Below, one piece after another: positions 26,172 to 38,365 of a stretch of DNA of 64,000 nt (positions are counted from its first letter, which is position 1; the number at the start of each line of letters is the position of its first letter). Both the position numbers and the translations under genes were made by a program. This DNA comes from Parus major (lineage: Eukaryota; Chordata; Aves; Passeriformes; Paridae). The stretch is taken from positions 14,127,148 through 14,191,147 of the forward strand of contig NC_031769.1 in the NCBI RefSeq assembly GCF_001522545.3, written 5' to 3'. The notes below the pieces were generated by a model, which was not told the DNA's origin, ran no database searches, and worked only from the letters and a program-made list of their open reading frames with translations.

Positions 26172-27980
26172 CAAAATAAATAGGAGGAATGGATGAAAAC
26201 CTCAGAAAACATGCAGAAAACTAGAGCTACTCACATAAGAGAAGGCAACTTCGGTTTTTATGCCTCCCCTGTCGTCTTTTGAGAAACAAATGCAAAGGGC
26301 TGGGGAAGGTAATTGTTTTGGGTGGGTATCTGATTGCAGGAGCAATAGCTGAAGACCTATAACTATTAGAAATCAGTAGCTGTTTATAATTTCTTCATTG
26401 CTGTATCAGCAGACGTGTTTTAACTTCTGCTGTCATGGCATCTTCTCAGCCTCCACAACAATAACCTCTCTCGTGCCTAATTGCCGAATTATGGTGTGTC
26501 CAGCACTTAATGAAACACTCAATTTGTGGCATGTGTGGAGTACCTGGTACAGACTACCAGCTTTGTGTTCCTGTTGCTATTCTGTTAAAATGGAGCTGAT
26601 GCAGTCAATGCCAGAGATCATTTAGTGCCAGATGGACTGGCACAGAAAACTGTACTTTAAGAGACTTGCTCAGAAGTAGCTGTCCTGCCCTTTATTTTCT
26701 GACCTAGAGATGACTGTAGATAGTGTGGTTCCTTTGACATTCATTTGTGGTTATTAATGGACAAAACAGTTTCCATCAAACGGGAGTGGAAATGGGTGAT
26801 ATATTTCCCAGTGAATAGTAAATTAGCAACAAATTTGGCTTCAGTCATTCAAAAAATTCAGATTAGATCTGAATTCATTTGAACGATGCTGCCTAGGGAG
26901 AGCAAAGGAAAAGCGATGTCATTGTATTCCTATCACAGAGCTGGGGGCGGGGGACGCCTCTTTTGAACATTCATGCTTGGCATGAAAAACGCAGGTTCAG
27001 TATCTGCTTGAGGGGATTTAAGCCCCTTCTACCACCTCTTTCTCAGTCCTTCATCACTAACAGCCACCCCATTTAGTATTCTGGGGTGCCTGCAATCCTG
27101 TTGCTGCTGTTCCACTTAGCATTAATAATTAAATCTTCACTGCAGAGGGACTGAGCTTCAGATATCTTCCATCCCCAAGGAGTGCTTCAGGCTGAGAAGC
27201 ATTCACACCCTTTGTGTAAATGACTGTTCATATATTTTCCATACACCAAAACTGTGGCAGTCAGAGGGACCAAAGGTGGCCCATTTAGAGTGACTCTTGT
27301 GGTTAGGAGGCTAATCTGGAAAAGATTATAAACATTATTTTAAATCCAGTTTCTGCCTCATTTGAACTAAACTAAAAGGTCTTTGTTTTGCTATAAAAAC
27401 TCTCACATTTAAATTTGTTTTGACCCTGGTCAGGACCTGGTTTTAATTTTGTTCCCCTCCCCCCACCCTCCTTGCTTTTTTTTTGTCTCGGGCAGGAAGC
27501 CTGAAAACTCTCCCTCCCTTTTCATGAATTGCAAACATAACGCTAACAAAACTCTGAGCCAGTGAGCACCTCTCACTTGGCTTTGGAGTTTATTCATCCC
27601 TAAGGTAGAGCTATTATTTCATAATTGGAAGCACCTTGGAGGGCCTCTTTTATCAGTGGCTTAATAGATACCTGCAGCTCTGCCACTGCTTCCTTGTGAA
27701 TCTGCCTTGGTGTTAACAGCTTTTCTCTTGCTCAGCTATTTGCAACTGCTCTGGGGCTCCTCCCTCCCTGAACATAGTTTCATCCTGACCGAAACCAGCA
27801 TCCTACACAGCGTCACTCTGTCACTGGGGCAGACAGGTACTCACCATATTTCCATATTTCCATATTTCTTCCCATGCTGCAGGAAGAGACCATGACCTCT
27901 GTTATGTAAAACAGCGGATGGGAGAACATATTATGTACTGGTAAAGTCATGACCTAGTATGCACAAGGCCTCTAGACTTT

Positions 27981-28004
27981 CTAATTAGGGACTCAGCTAA
28001 TTAG
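27981..28004. promoter_or_regulatory. Pair of CTAATTAG homeodomain palindromes (candidate)
   Basis: Two exact copies of the 8-bp palindrome CTAATTAG at 27981-27988 and 27997-28004, start to start 16 bp apart (about 1.5 helical turns). Such sites bind homeodomain proteins as monomers or dimers. Function not shown. Confidence 0.25.
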
Positions 28005-28351
28005 AACTGGCTAAAATGCCCATGTAGTACACATGCTTTTATTTCATGAGCTTCAAAAGAGATATAAGCCTCTAAAATGTTTAGCATTTATTAAATTGAA
28101 GCCTGACTTTTCAAATGAAGTCTGTGATTACATGAATCAACAATTTTTATGAGAGTTTGGAGATTGCTTTAATGACTTTGATAAGGTTAAGATGTTTTCA
28201 CAAACATTTTAGGGAGTGTCAGCTCAGTGAATGGCTGAGGCTAGAGCAAAAGGCATTAGACCACAGTTATGGCAAAGAGGTGCAATGCAGTGTCACAGCC
28301 AACTCAGCCTTTGATTTCTCACTTTCTTTTTTGCAGACTAATTGTAATGGT

Positions 28352-28403
28352 CAAACCATGATCTACATTAAACTTTCCAAACCATGATCTACATTAAACT
28401 TTC
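28352..28403. repeat. Perfect 26-bp tandem duplication
   Basis: The 26-mer beginning CAAACCATGATCTAC is present twice head to tail without a mismatch. Likely a recent replication-slippage duplication. Confidence 0.9.
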
Positions 28404-31400
28404 CAGGGGATCCTTTGCATCAGCTTGGGATGTAAAACTAAGCTGGCTGAGCCAAAACACAAAAATTTTCTAGTCTTTCTAATGAAACTTTTATTTTACT
28501 ATTTAAAAACCACATGAAAATAACAAAGACCCAGCCAGTCCCCTTTTATCACTTGGTTTTCTCTCTAGTGAAAAGCTGGAATGACTCATTTCTGGCTAGA
28601 AATGTGAGAAGCAGGTCTCACAAACTAACGTTTGCTGTGTCACCTATGGTGTTATTGCTAGGTCAGCCTTTGAGCAATTAAATTCTTTATAAAGGTTTCT
28701 GTTCACTTTTAGATGGAAAGAGGAAGGAAAACCAGCAGAGAAACTTGCAAGAAAGCAAACAAGACAACATGTGGACTTGGATTCCTTAAGACAGCTCTGT
28801 TTGAAGAAGTGATGGAATTGGAAAGGGGTTTGGGCCTTGAACTCCAGTGACTCCTTGGGAATGGCTATGATATACTGAAATCACTAAGAGCTCTGAGCCA
28901 GCACATAGTTTCCTTCATACCAGCCCACTCAGGGACTTGAAATAACTTTTTTTTTTGTCAGAAGCAAAACAAAGAAATGAAAGATAGAAACACAGCTTGA
29001 CATGGAAATGTCATGACCTTCTACCTGACTCTTTCTGCAGTAGCTATTGGCACAGAAGGGTTGTTTTTTCTTTTATAAAGCAGAATGAAATTCAGAAGAG
29101 TTGGTGCAGGGGCTATGATGGAACAGAGGAAACTGGAGAAGGAAAAATAAAAGGTGGCATCTGTACTAGTCAATTAAACACAGTCACAGGGGCTAGAATT
29201 TGATCATCCATACTGTGAAATTGTGAAAGCAGTCCTCCCAAAGGCTTTGGTGAGAGACTAGCTTGCCCTCTACCACACATGTTCTGTGAAGGGACCATTC
29301 CCATCCAAGCTTTAGACTGTGATTTGCAAGCATGTTTACTCAGTTGAGTATCACACTTATCAGATTAAGTATTTTTCTGAGTCACTGGGATCAATAGAGT
29401 GAAACTTCTTCCACCAGGATTGCTGTCTAGTTCAGCTTTCTTCAAGAACAATCCATGGTGACCAGGCAATACCTTCAAGTGAAAATACCATGCTATATAA
29501 CAAAAGAATTTGGAGAACATCTGAAATTAAACATATGTGTCTATTTTTCATATTACTGATTTCAGGCAGCTGAAAATTAAAATCTAAGTCACTCATTTTT
29601 TTCTCATGAATTTGTCTGATTCTTTATGAACATGAAAACTTTTGGCATTCACCATTTCCGGTGGCAGTAATTTCCACTAAGTTCATGAGCAGACTCTAGG
29701 GTGCAACTGATCTGATCACATATGGGTGCCTACTTTAAGATGAGATTAACTACTCCCCAGACTTCTTTGATTGGGATAAATAGAGCTCCAGTGAGTCTGA
29801 AGGGAGCTTTGATGTAGATATACACTAATAGATACCCACAAAAAAAAACTTCCCTGCTTTTAGCTATGCTTGTTAAGCTAAGGGGAAACCTATCAGTTTC
29901 TGATGTTCCTCAGAAAAAACACCCAGCATTAACCAGACAACCTGACATAACTTCACTTTGGCCATCCACTGGAAGCTCTGCTGGACCTTGAGGCTGTGGT
30001 TGCATGAAACTAGTAATGTGCAGTATGAGTTGGACCTTCCAGTTTCAGAGCACCCACCAGAGACTGGGTTGTTTACCAAGTCAGGCCAGACCCATGCACT
30101 GAAGTAAATTCTGAACTTCTGTGATTTGGGGAACCAGAAACTCCCCTGTGAATCTTCTCTAAGCCTGAATTTGGTACTGTATAATAAAATTAACTTCAAC
30201 ATGAGCAAAACATTTAACACACTAGGTTTTATTTATTTTTGCATAGCTATGCATTATTTTGATTCTGCTTATCAGTGGTTGATAAACAACCCTTCCATTT
30301 CATCAGAAAATGTACAAGGTACTTGGAAATTAAAGTCACTTATGCGGGGCTATCCTTAATTTTCCAAGGTATAAATGGACGTTTACACTGCTCCTTTGAT
30401 TGTGAGAATTTTTCATTATAGGTTTGTAAAAATAGATATTACTATTTAAAGGATTAATTGCCTGTTAGCTTAAACCATGGTGAGATCAAGACATGACTAG
30501 CTGTGTAGAAATGACTAAGATTTAGCTTAGGCAAAGGTCTTAGGTCAAGGTAGCACAAAGAAGTGTCCGCCTTCATCGACTGTAGGCTTTAGCTATTCAG
30601 TCAGAAAATTATTCATTACTTTTCTCCACTTTTAATTCTGTGCTGTGACTCAGAGGTATATTTTAGTGCTCCACACAGAAGTGATACATTTGGGAATACG
30701 GTGCTCGAGAAAAGCGATAAACAGTTTAACTACACAGGTAAGTAGGGAGCCAGGTCGTGGCAAGAGCAGAATCAAAAGATCAGTTTGACCAGAACAAATC
30801 TCACTTTGTTCTTAAGTAAGGCTGACAATCAGATACTTGCAAAAAAATGTCCTTTACTTGCAAACTGAGACTGCAAATACAAACAATATGTATGCTTGAA
30901 TTTTTGTTAGAACTTTCACTGGATGCTCTGAGAGAGATGCGAATATTGAAGATCATGATGGTGATGTGGCTAACAAACAGAGCAGAGTAAAAAAAACATG
31001 TGTTGGCCACTGTCCACTCTGCCTAATACGATTTGCAAAAATAATCTGCTGGCAAAATGAAAAAATTTTACAAATTCCTTGCTGATTTTTCACAGTAACA
31101 CAAATAATCTTCTCTGAACTCTGAATAGAAGTTCCTCCTTAAGGCAGAAAATTCCTTTGTAGTGTCATGGTGAAAGAAGTTCTTTACTGAACTCGTGAGA
31201 AATCTGGGTTCCTTTTTCTATATTCTTTACTTTAGTTGTTCCCTCGTCAATTGATTTTTCTCATAATGCACAGTTATATAAATAAAAATAGCTCATCTAT
31301 TAGTTGAGTCAGGAGATGGGGAGTAAATTGACAAGTTCATGCAAAAAGCCTACAGCATCTGCACTTTGTGAGAAAGTGCTTTTGTAGTACAGAGAAAGAA

Positions 31401-34400
31401 CAGAAAGAAGGAATTGATTGTATGTCTATGTGTAGGTGGTAAGTGTATTTTTAGATAGAGGTGAGAGGCTGGAAGCTGTCAAAAAACTGAGAATAGGAGC
31501 AGAGTACACAGGAGATGCCCCAGGTAATGTGTTTTATATCAGGCAAGTTGAACCACTGTATAAAATAAGTAGTATTAAAAGTAAGATAAAAATATATTCT
31601 ATTTATATTAAAAATATTTGCTAAAATGAGTGCATATGTCTAAATTCAGAATGGTTTCTCTAGAGCATATCACTGCTGAGGTTATAAGACCAAAAAGAGA
31701 AAAGGTCTCTAAAAAGGAGTCAAAACTGGAGGAAACAGCAAAATGAGCAAGGTGGATATTTGCAGTATCTGCCTGTTGGATGTGACAAAGTTTTTGTATT
31801 TTTCTTCTTGATTACTTCAAAGAGAAAGAATCAACACTGTTCATAATGAGATTATGTTGGTAAGGAGGGGTGGCAAACAATGAATAAACAACCCAGATTT
31901 AATACCAATCACGTTTTCAGCAGCACATTTCTGCTGGTTACCTAACACCAGTTCTGGCACTATGAGTAACAGGATGGCAGCAGCCACTCTCAGATACGCA
32001 TTTCTAATTAATTAAAACATGACACACATCTAGGATTACTGCGACTGAGGCATAAAATAATGGACAGCTGAACTTGCAGGGATTTGATATAGACTCAGAA
32101 GAAAAAAAATAGAAACTAAATAAAATGGCAATTTGCCCTTCAAAATTAATAGGCTCAGCTTTTTATACATGTAATGCTAGTAGTTGAGAACTTTGAATTT
32201 GAGGAGAAAATGCAATATTTCTATGGCTTATTCAAGCACCACAAATGGATTTTTTTTTTCCAAGACTGAATTTTCAGAACTGTGAAGCTTGTTTTCTATG
32301 GATCTGTGTTTTATCATAGATTGTAACTATCATCTTTTTCCCCACAATTACAGCATTTATAATGTCACTTTCTTATGTGGATTCTTCTCCACCTCTATAT
32401 GGCTGACTGCTTCCGCAGACTTTGTAGGAGCTTAACTGCCTCTAAGGGAACCTCCCTTTTGGCAAACACAGTTAAATTTGGACAAAGGTTTTGAGGGTTT
32501 GGCGTAATAGAACAGACAGACACTTCAAACACTGACATTTCATAAGGAATCAGTTTACAAAGAGAGAGATTGATGTTGTTGTGTTCCAGGTATGATACAG
32601 AACAGTCAGAACACAATAGATACATGAATTGAGTCCTGTACTCTCTACCATATCTCGCACGTACTACATAAAGCAATTACAGTTGGCAGTCCTTTCAATC
32701 TGGGATTCATGAGGTCAGTACATGTACTGGATGTTTCCAGCTAATATATACATGTAGTCCCATCTGAGGAATGAGTATGGCAGCATTCCTACATCTCCGG
32801 GAAAAACAAGTCGCTGTGAGTAAAGGTTGTGAACTTTAGCTCTTTCTACTTCACTGAAATGGCAGAGAAATCCTTCATAGGCAGAGTACGCAACAGATAC
32901 TAAAATTGGAACTTGGGCTGGACAGTTTATTTGTAATGTGGAATCTTTCATGACTGCACTTGGGCAGGGACTCAAAATTACATATCTTCTGGCACCTTCA
33001 GCTCTATTATGCTTGTTGATCTTATGTAGGACCATTGGTTCAACCCTGACTCAGAGGGAAGAGTGCCTCAGACTGAATCACTAATGCTGTATCCTGCAGC
33101 ACTCTAGTGAAGCCTTGGCATTAAAGAAGGATAATTACATTGTGGTTACTATGACTGATTTTTGAGATGCTTTTATATACACCTCAGGCATGTCAGCAGG
33201 TAAAATGCAGTCAGCTTGTTCAGAGGTACCCAAGTGTCCCATGTATTTTTTATTACAAAACTGGGCATTCAGATAGAATCCTACTAGACAAAAACATCCA
33301 AGAATTACTCTTTATCTTTTTCACGGATGTGTAATTTACAAAAGAGGGAGTATGAATAAAAAACTACTGTCCTTTCACACAAAAAATTCTTTTGCCTTTT
33401 AATGATAAATAATGGACATCTATATACAAGATGTTGTTTCCCTTACAATAGAAATGATGGTGTCTACTCTGTTTTTTCCAGACTCTGTGAATAAACCCTG
33501 AATGAGTGGGTGTGACAGTATTATCAGCCTTACAACACCAAGAGAATTTTAATAATTGTGTTTTGTGAACAGACAGCCCAAAGTCAAATGATTCTTGGTG
33601 TCAAGGGGACATTCTCAGCAGTATTCAGGCTTGAGAAGAAAAAGCTTTAAGGTATATGCAGTGTTTTCTACTCGCCTTGCATGTTTGTTGTATAACATAT
33701 ATGAGATTTCAAGGAAATATCAATATTGGAAGCTCCAGACGGATTGCAATTTCATATGAAAATATGCCCACATGTTCAATTAGACCTATTGATGCTGTTT
33801 TCATCTTTTCCTCAATTACAGTCTGTTTCACTCTCTCTCTTGCTGGCACTTCTCAGGTCTTTTCCCATTGCTCGTCCTTCCCTCAGCAAACCAGTTCTTT
33901 CCACCTTTTGATGGTTTTACTGTCTCCTTCCTCCTTCCGTGTGTTAAAATAGTCAAAGAAGAAGCTAGACCAGCATTCCCCTTCATTAGATTAATAGAGT
34001 GCAGACAGTTTACACATCTCCATGCCACTGTTTCAGGCTGTTTGCAGATTCATTCAGATACTACTGTATCAGTTACAGTCAGTTAATGCTTTCAAGGTTA
34101 TCTTTGCAACCAAGAGAACTAGATACCGCTTTTTCAAAGAGAAAGATAAGATTATTTACAATTTGAAAATGCGGTGAAGGCCACTTAAATATTTTCAAAC
34201 AATGCTTGAAAACTTTTTTAATATAGTAAGAGACATCAAGCAAGTTAACTCGAAATAAATGTCAAGGACTACTTTGGGCAGCTATTTAAAAAACGAGGTT
34301 TCTTCAGGTATCATCTATTAAAGAGTGAGACCACCGACCCCTGTATGCAGCGAGGACGGTGCGTGGCTGTTGTTTTCCCTGTTGGTTTCACCAGGGACAG

Positions 34401-34535
34401 AAAGGCCTGGGTATTTCACACGGGCACGTCAGGTGGGAGGTGTTGGCATGGCTCCAGCAGCCCCGGCTGAGATGGGCAGCAGCACGGACGGACCGCCCGG
34501 TGCGATCACCAATTCCTCACCGGGGGCCGGGCGGG

Positions 34536-35095
34536 NNNNNNNNNNNNNNNNNNNNNNNNNNNNNNNNNNNNNNNNNNNNNNNNNNNNNNNNNNNNNNNNN
34601 NNNNNNNNNNNNNNNNNNNNNNNNNNNNNNNNNNNNNNNNNNNNNNNNNNNNNNNNNNNNNNNNNNNNNNNNNNNNNNNNNNNNNNNNNNNNNNNNNNNN
34701 NNNNNNNNNNNNNNNNNNNNNNNNNNNNNNNNNNNNNNNNNNNNNNNNNNNNNNNNNNNNNNNNNNNNNNNNNNNNNNNNNNNNNNNNNNNNNNNNNNNN
34801 NNNNNNNNNNNNNNNNNNNNNNNNNNNNNNNNNNNNNNNNNNNNNNNNNNNNNNNNNNNNNNNNNNNNNNNNNNNNNNNNNNNNNNNNNNNNNNNNNNNN
34901 NNNNNNNNNNNNNNNNNNNNNNNNNNNNNNNNNNNNNNNNNNNNNNNNNNNNNNNNNNNNNNNNNNNNNNNNNNNNNNNNNNNNNNNNNNNNNNNNNNNN
35001 NNNNNNNNNNNNNNNNNNNNNNNNNNNNNNNNNNNNNNNNNNNNNNNNNNNNNNNNNNNNNNNNNNNNNNNNNNNNNNNNNNNNNNNNNNNNNNN
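34536..35095. other. Assembly gap, 560 unknown bases
   Basis: Run of N inside the CpG island. High-GC promoter DNA is often lost in bird assemblies. The gap probably contains part of the ARHGAP12 promoter or its first exon. Confidence 0.99.
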
Positions 35096-35242
35096 CCCGC
35101 TCACCTGCGGGAGACAAAGGGAGGCAGCGGCGGCCCCGCCGCCCTTCCCGGGCGCCCCCGCCGGGCCGGGGGGATCTGCCGCCCTTGTGCGAACTTGAGC
35201 GCGGCAACTCGGGGTGGCTGGGCCGGGGCGGCTCTGCCGCGC

Positions 35243-35250
35243 TATTTATA
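35243..35250 (-). promoter_or_regulatory. TATA-box-like element facing the minus strand
   Basis: On the minus strand the sequence reads TATAAATAGCGCGGC, a consensus TATA box with GC-rich flank. In the + orientation it reads TATTTATA, a weaker match. A minus-strand start would be expected near 35215-35220. Confidence 0.35.
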
Positions 35251-36745
35251 TCCAGCCCTCGCAGACAACAACTTAACAAAAGCCCGCGCCGAGGAGCGAG
35301 CGGGGCTGCGAGGGAGCTCGCCTGGGGGCGGGGGGGGAGCTGCAGCGGCGCTGAAAAGTTGTCCTGACACTTGTTTAAAATGCATCGCTTATTCAGTGCT
35401 CTGAGTCACGGGCAATTATTAAATGGTTGCTTATTACGCCTCTAGCGTTTAAAGACGTGTGAGCTCCGGGTAGGTAGTTTACTTGCAAGTAGTGCTTGGT
35501 TTCTAACTGTTTGAGGAAAGAGTGAAGGGCTAAGCTTGTTTTCATACAGGTTGTAAGTTGTCTGTGTTTTGGTTATATATATGTTGTTTCCATTTGCCTT
35601 TATTTGTATGCAACTTTTGCATGCTTTAAATGCACGCCTTGCAGCGGGTGGCTCTTGGAGGCGTCGGTGAGGACTGGTCTGCATGAAAATACTGGCTGAG
35701 GAGTCGGGTGTGCTGGAAAAGCAGTGGTGCCCCTTGGGAAGAAAGGTATGAATAGGGTTGAAGTCTGACAAGGGACCAGTCTCCCAGGCAGTGGCCATGC
35801 AGATACAGCCTGAGCCCCTAAGAAAACTGCCCAGGGAGAAACCGAATCGTGGGATCTACTGAGGTGTTACTAGGGTATCTCATCTGGCCTGAACTGTTAA
35901 GAATTTATCTTAATTTAGCCTTCATAATTGAGTTTATTTCTGTATCAGGACTGCGGAAGGGTTCATTTCAGTAGTGGGTGAAGTTTGATGCTGAAAATGG
36001 AAAAAGATTACACAAGTCAATTGCTGCTGCTTTGTAGGACACTGCGAACAAGGTCACACAAAGAAATTTAAGGCGATCCGTTAAGACTCAGTAGCATTTT
36101 TAACACCTTATCATCTGCTTGTATTAGAAAGTAAGTAACAATTCCCTGTCCTCAGTAAGGCTTTATTTTTTTTTTTTTTTCCAGAGGGAAGTAAAACAAA
36201 CACCAGAAAGTGTTTTAGGTTATTTCCCAAGACTCAGTTACCTGGTTCTGGAAGATGAGAAGTAAATGCTGCGTGCCTGATAATTTCAAAAGAGAGGGTG
36301 GGAAGGGGGAGAGTCTTAAATTCTAGCATAACGCTGAAGGTAGAGGTGATCATCTCTCATACGATACATGAGCATACTATATGTGTACCATATAAGATCA
36401 TATTAATGATTCTGTGTCTTAGGACCGTGCTTCTTTCAAGCATTTGCATCGGGAGAGCATCATTCTATAGTTGAGACTGGGTGCTGTAAGGAGGTGAGGG
36501 TGCAGCAGTTGCAGGGTTTAGGTTGCTCCAGGAAAGGCTCAGCTCGGAGCGGACCTGCAGCTCTCCGAACCCTGCTTGTCTGAGAGTGATTGGAGCTGTC
36601 ACATCGGGTCTGGATGAAAACGGTCTCGTTCTGTGGGGGCGCACATAAAAATCTGGCTAGAGGCAAGTGATAGCATGCGGAGCCCCTGGTGCTGCGTGTG
36701 CACCCACTGTGGGGAGAGCTCCCCGGAGCCCTGAGCGGGCCGGGC

Positions 36746-36990
36746 CGGTTCCGGGAGCAGCGGAGCCCGCCGGGCCGGGCCGGTGCCGGGAGCAGCGGAG
36801 CCCATCGGGCCGGGCCGGTGCCGGGAGCAGCGGAGCCCGTCGGGCCGGGCCGGTGCCGGGAGCAGCGGAGCCCATCGGGCCGGGCCGGTGCCGGGAGCAG
36901 CGGAGCCCGTCGGGCCGGGCCGGTGCCGGGAGCAGCGGAGCCCATCGGGCCGGGCCGGTGCCGGGAGCAGCGGAGCCCATCGGGCCGGGC
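36746..36990. repeat. GC-rich minisatellite, 35-bp unit, 7 copies
   Basis: Seven head-to-tail copies begin at 36746, 36781, 36816, 36851, 36886, 36921 and 36956, exactly 35 bp apart, with a partial unit at 36736. Each unit starts CGGTGCCGGGAGCAGCGGAG and holds five or six CpGs. The main variable site follows GAGCC: copies read CCGCC, CCATC, CCGTC, CCATC, CCGTC, CCATC, CCATC, so most copies alternate in a 70-bp higher-order unit. The first copy also has CGGTT for CGGTG. Because 35 is not a multiple of 3 and the unit lacks stops, long false open frames appear on both strands (for example 36460-37278 minus). Confidence 0.95.
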
Positions 36991-38318
36991 CGGGCAGGGG
37001 CGCGCCCGCGGGCGGAGGGGTGGGGGAAGGGAGGAGCTGACCTCTGCGAACACCCAGGGTTTGCCAGCCTTACTCAGCCTTAGCTGAGTAAGAGATGGGA
37101 ACGGTTCCATCGGCAGCCGGAGTCCGAAGGGATCTCTGCCCCCGTGTCGAGTGAAAGCCCTGCTCGCCTCTCGCACCGCACCCGGTGCCGTGCCTGTCAT
37201 CGCCAGGCTCTGCTCCCGTGGGACAGCGGGAATGCTCTGAAATGGTGGATTGTGTGTCCACGTGGGGATGTGACCCACCTGGGATCACTTGCCAGTAGCG
37301 ATTGGGGTTTTCTTCACCAGGAGAAAAGCGGGGTCTGAGTATGTTTTTTGGTGTTCATGAATAGGTATTCTTAGTCAAGGCACTTGTTATTAATCTCTCA
37401 ATCAGATATTGAGACTTTATTTAAGGTATGAAAGCTTACAGATGTTCTCTGTGGAAGTAAATGGTTTTTCATTCTTATCATTCTCTAATTAGAGTAATTC
37501 AACCTTCTTTACTAAGGTGGGTGCCATCCAGCATGACAGGTAAATGGTAAGGAATGAAAAGTACTGAGGTCACAGGGACTGACATGCCATACTACTGCAG
37601 TTGTTGACTAGTAGCACAATGAAGTCAGTAGCCCAAGTGTCAGTTGTGCATTCACGCCTGCATTGTTGTGAGCCCCTTACAGCAGAGGTTTGACCAAGGC
37701 TTCCATGGCTCTTTAAACTGTGTTCTGTGAGATAGCTTCATGAAAGGGCATTACAATTGGCTCTCCCCTGGGCTGTACAAAGGGTACAGGCAGTCCACCC
37801 TTTATGACACCAGGGCTTCATTAAAAAAATTAAAGCAAAACAAAAATTAATGCATTTGAATCTGTGAAATCAAGGCTGTGGTAGTCCTTTGCTGTTCTTA
37901 CAGGGTTAATTTCCCAACTATACCATACATATTTCTTGCTTTTTTGGATTGAGGAGGAGAATTAGAGCCTTGCTCGATCCTGATGATGTGATCTGTTTGT
38001 AAAACTGTTTCAGTGTTCTGGCTGAACACAGCCTGTCTCTCTTTAGTCATATGTTCAACATTACCAAATGTTTGCTATTGACTTGATAATTTTGCAGCTT
38101 GGATGAAAGACCAGAAATTGTGCTACTTATTTTTGTTATTTCTTTTTTGTTGTTATTTTTTGGAAAAGGATTAGGCTGCAAAACTGACTTCTGAAGTGGG
38201 TTGAGCTATTTTTGTAGCAGTTCTGTTTTACTTAACTTGTATTATTCAAAATTTTGTGTTTTTTTTAAACATAACATGCAACCTGTTGAACCTTTCTGTC
38301 TTGAAAAATGGACTGTGC

Positions 38319-38365
38319 ATTCTCAATAAATAGTCATAATAGTCAATTCTCAATAAATAGTCATA
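38319..38365. repeat. Partial tandem duplication, 27-bp period
   Basis: The 20-mer ATTCTCAATAAATAGTCATA occurs at 38319-38338 and 38346-38365 with a short spacer, giving about 1.7 copies of a 27-bp unit. Confidence 0.85.

Larger units (their letters stand above)
24288..34320. other. Intergenic, no gene seen
   Basis: About 10 kb of AT-rich, mostly unique sequence between the CR1 and the CpG island. It includes a 34-base A tract (26137-26170), a 26-bp tandem duplication (28352-28403) and a pair of CTAATTAG palindromes (27981-28004). Short open frames (for example 29873-30220, 32395-32676 and 32715-33035, all minus strand) show no recognisable protein family. Confidence 0.55.
34330..35390 (+). 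promoter_or_regulatory. ARHGAP12: CpG island, probable ARHGAP12 promoter
   Basis: The sequence on both sides of the gap is extremely GC- and CpG-rich (34440-34535 and 35096-35345), and composition drops sharply after about 35385. It lies about 5 kb upstream of the ARHGAP12 start codon on the same strand, where a non-coding first exon is expected because the ATG exon begins with an acceptor. The TSS and exon 1 cannot be placed; they may lie in the gap. Possible exon-1 donors downstream are GTAGGT (35470) and GTATGA (35746), unproven. An AP-1 consensus TGAGTCA is at 35402-35408. The assignment is by position and composition. Confidence 0.65.

Noticed and set aside
32395..33035. Two adjacent minus-strand frames (93 and 106 codons) that might form one interrupted gene or retroelement remnant
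   Set aside because: They are in different frames, and neither translation shows a reverse transcriptase, integrase, envelope or host-family motif that I recognise.
34325..35404. Long open frames on both strands (195-359 codons) across the gap in the CpG island
   Set aside because: They are open only because the 560 Ns contain no stops. The real flanks are short GC-rich non-coding sequence with no recognisable protein.
36736..36990. Regularly spaced repeats that could suggest a CRISPR array
   Set aside because: Units are directly contiguous with no unique spacers, and the genome is vertebrate.
36460..37278. 272-codon minus-strand frame and overlapping + strand frames of 85-138 codons with Ala/Pro/Arg/Gly-rich repeats
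   Set aside because: Produced by the stop-free 35-bp minisatellite, which stays open in several frames on both strands. No start context, splice sites or family resemblance.
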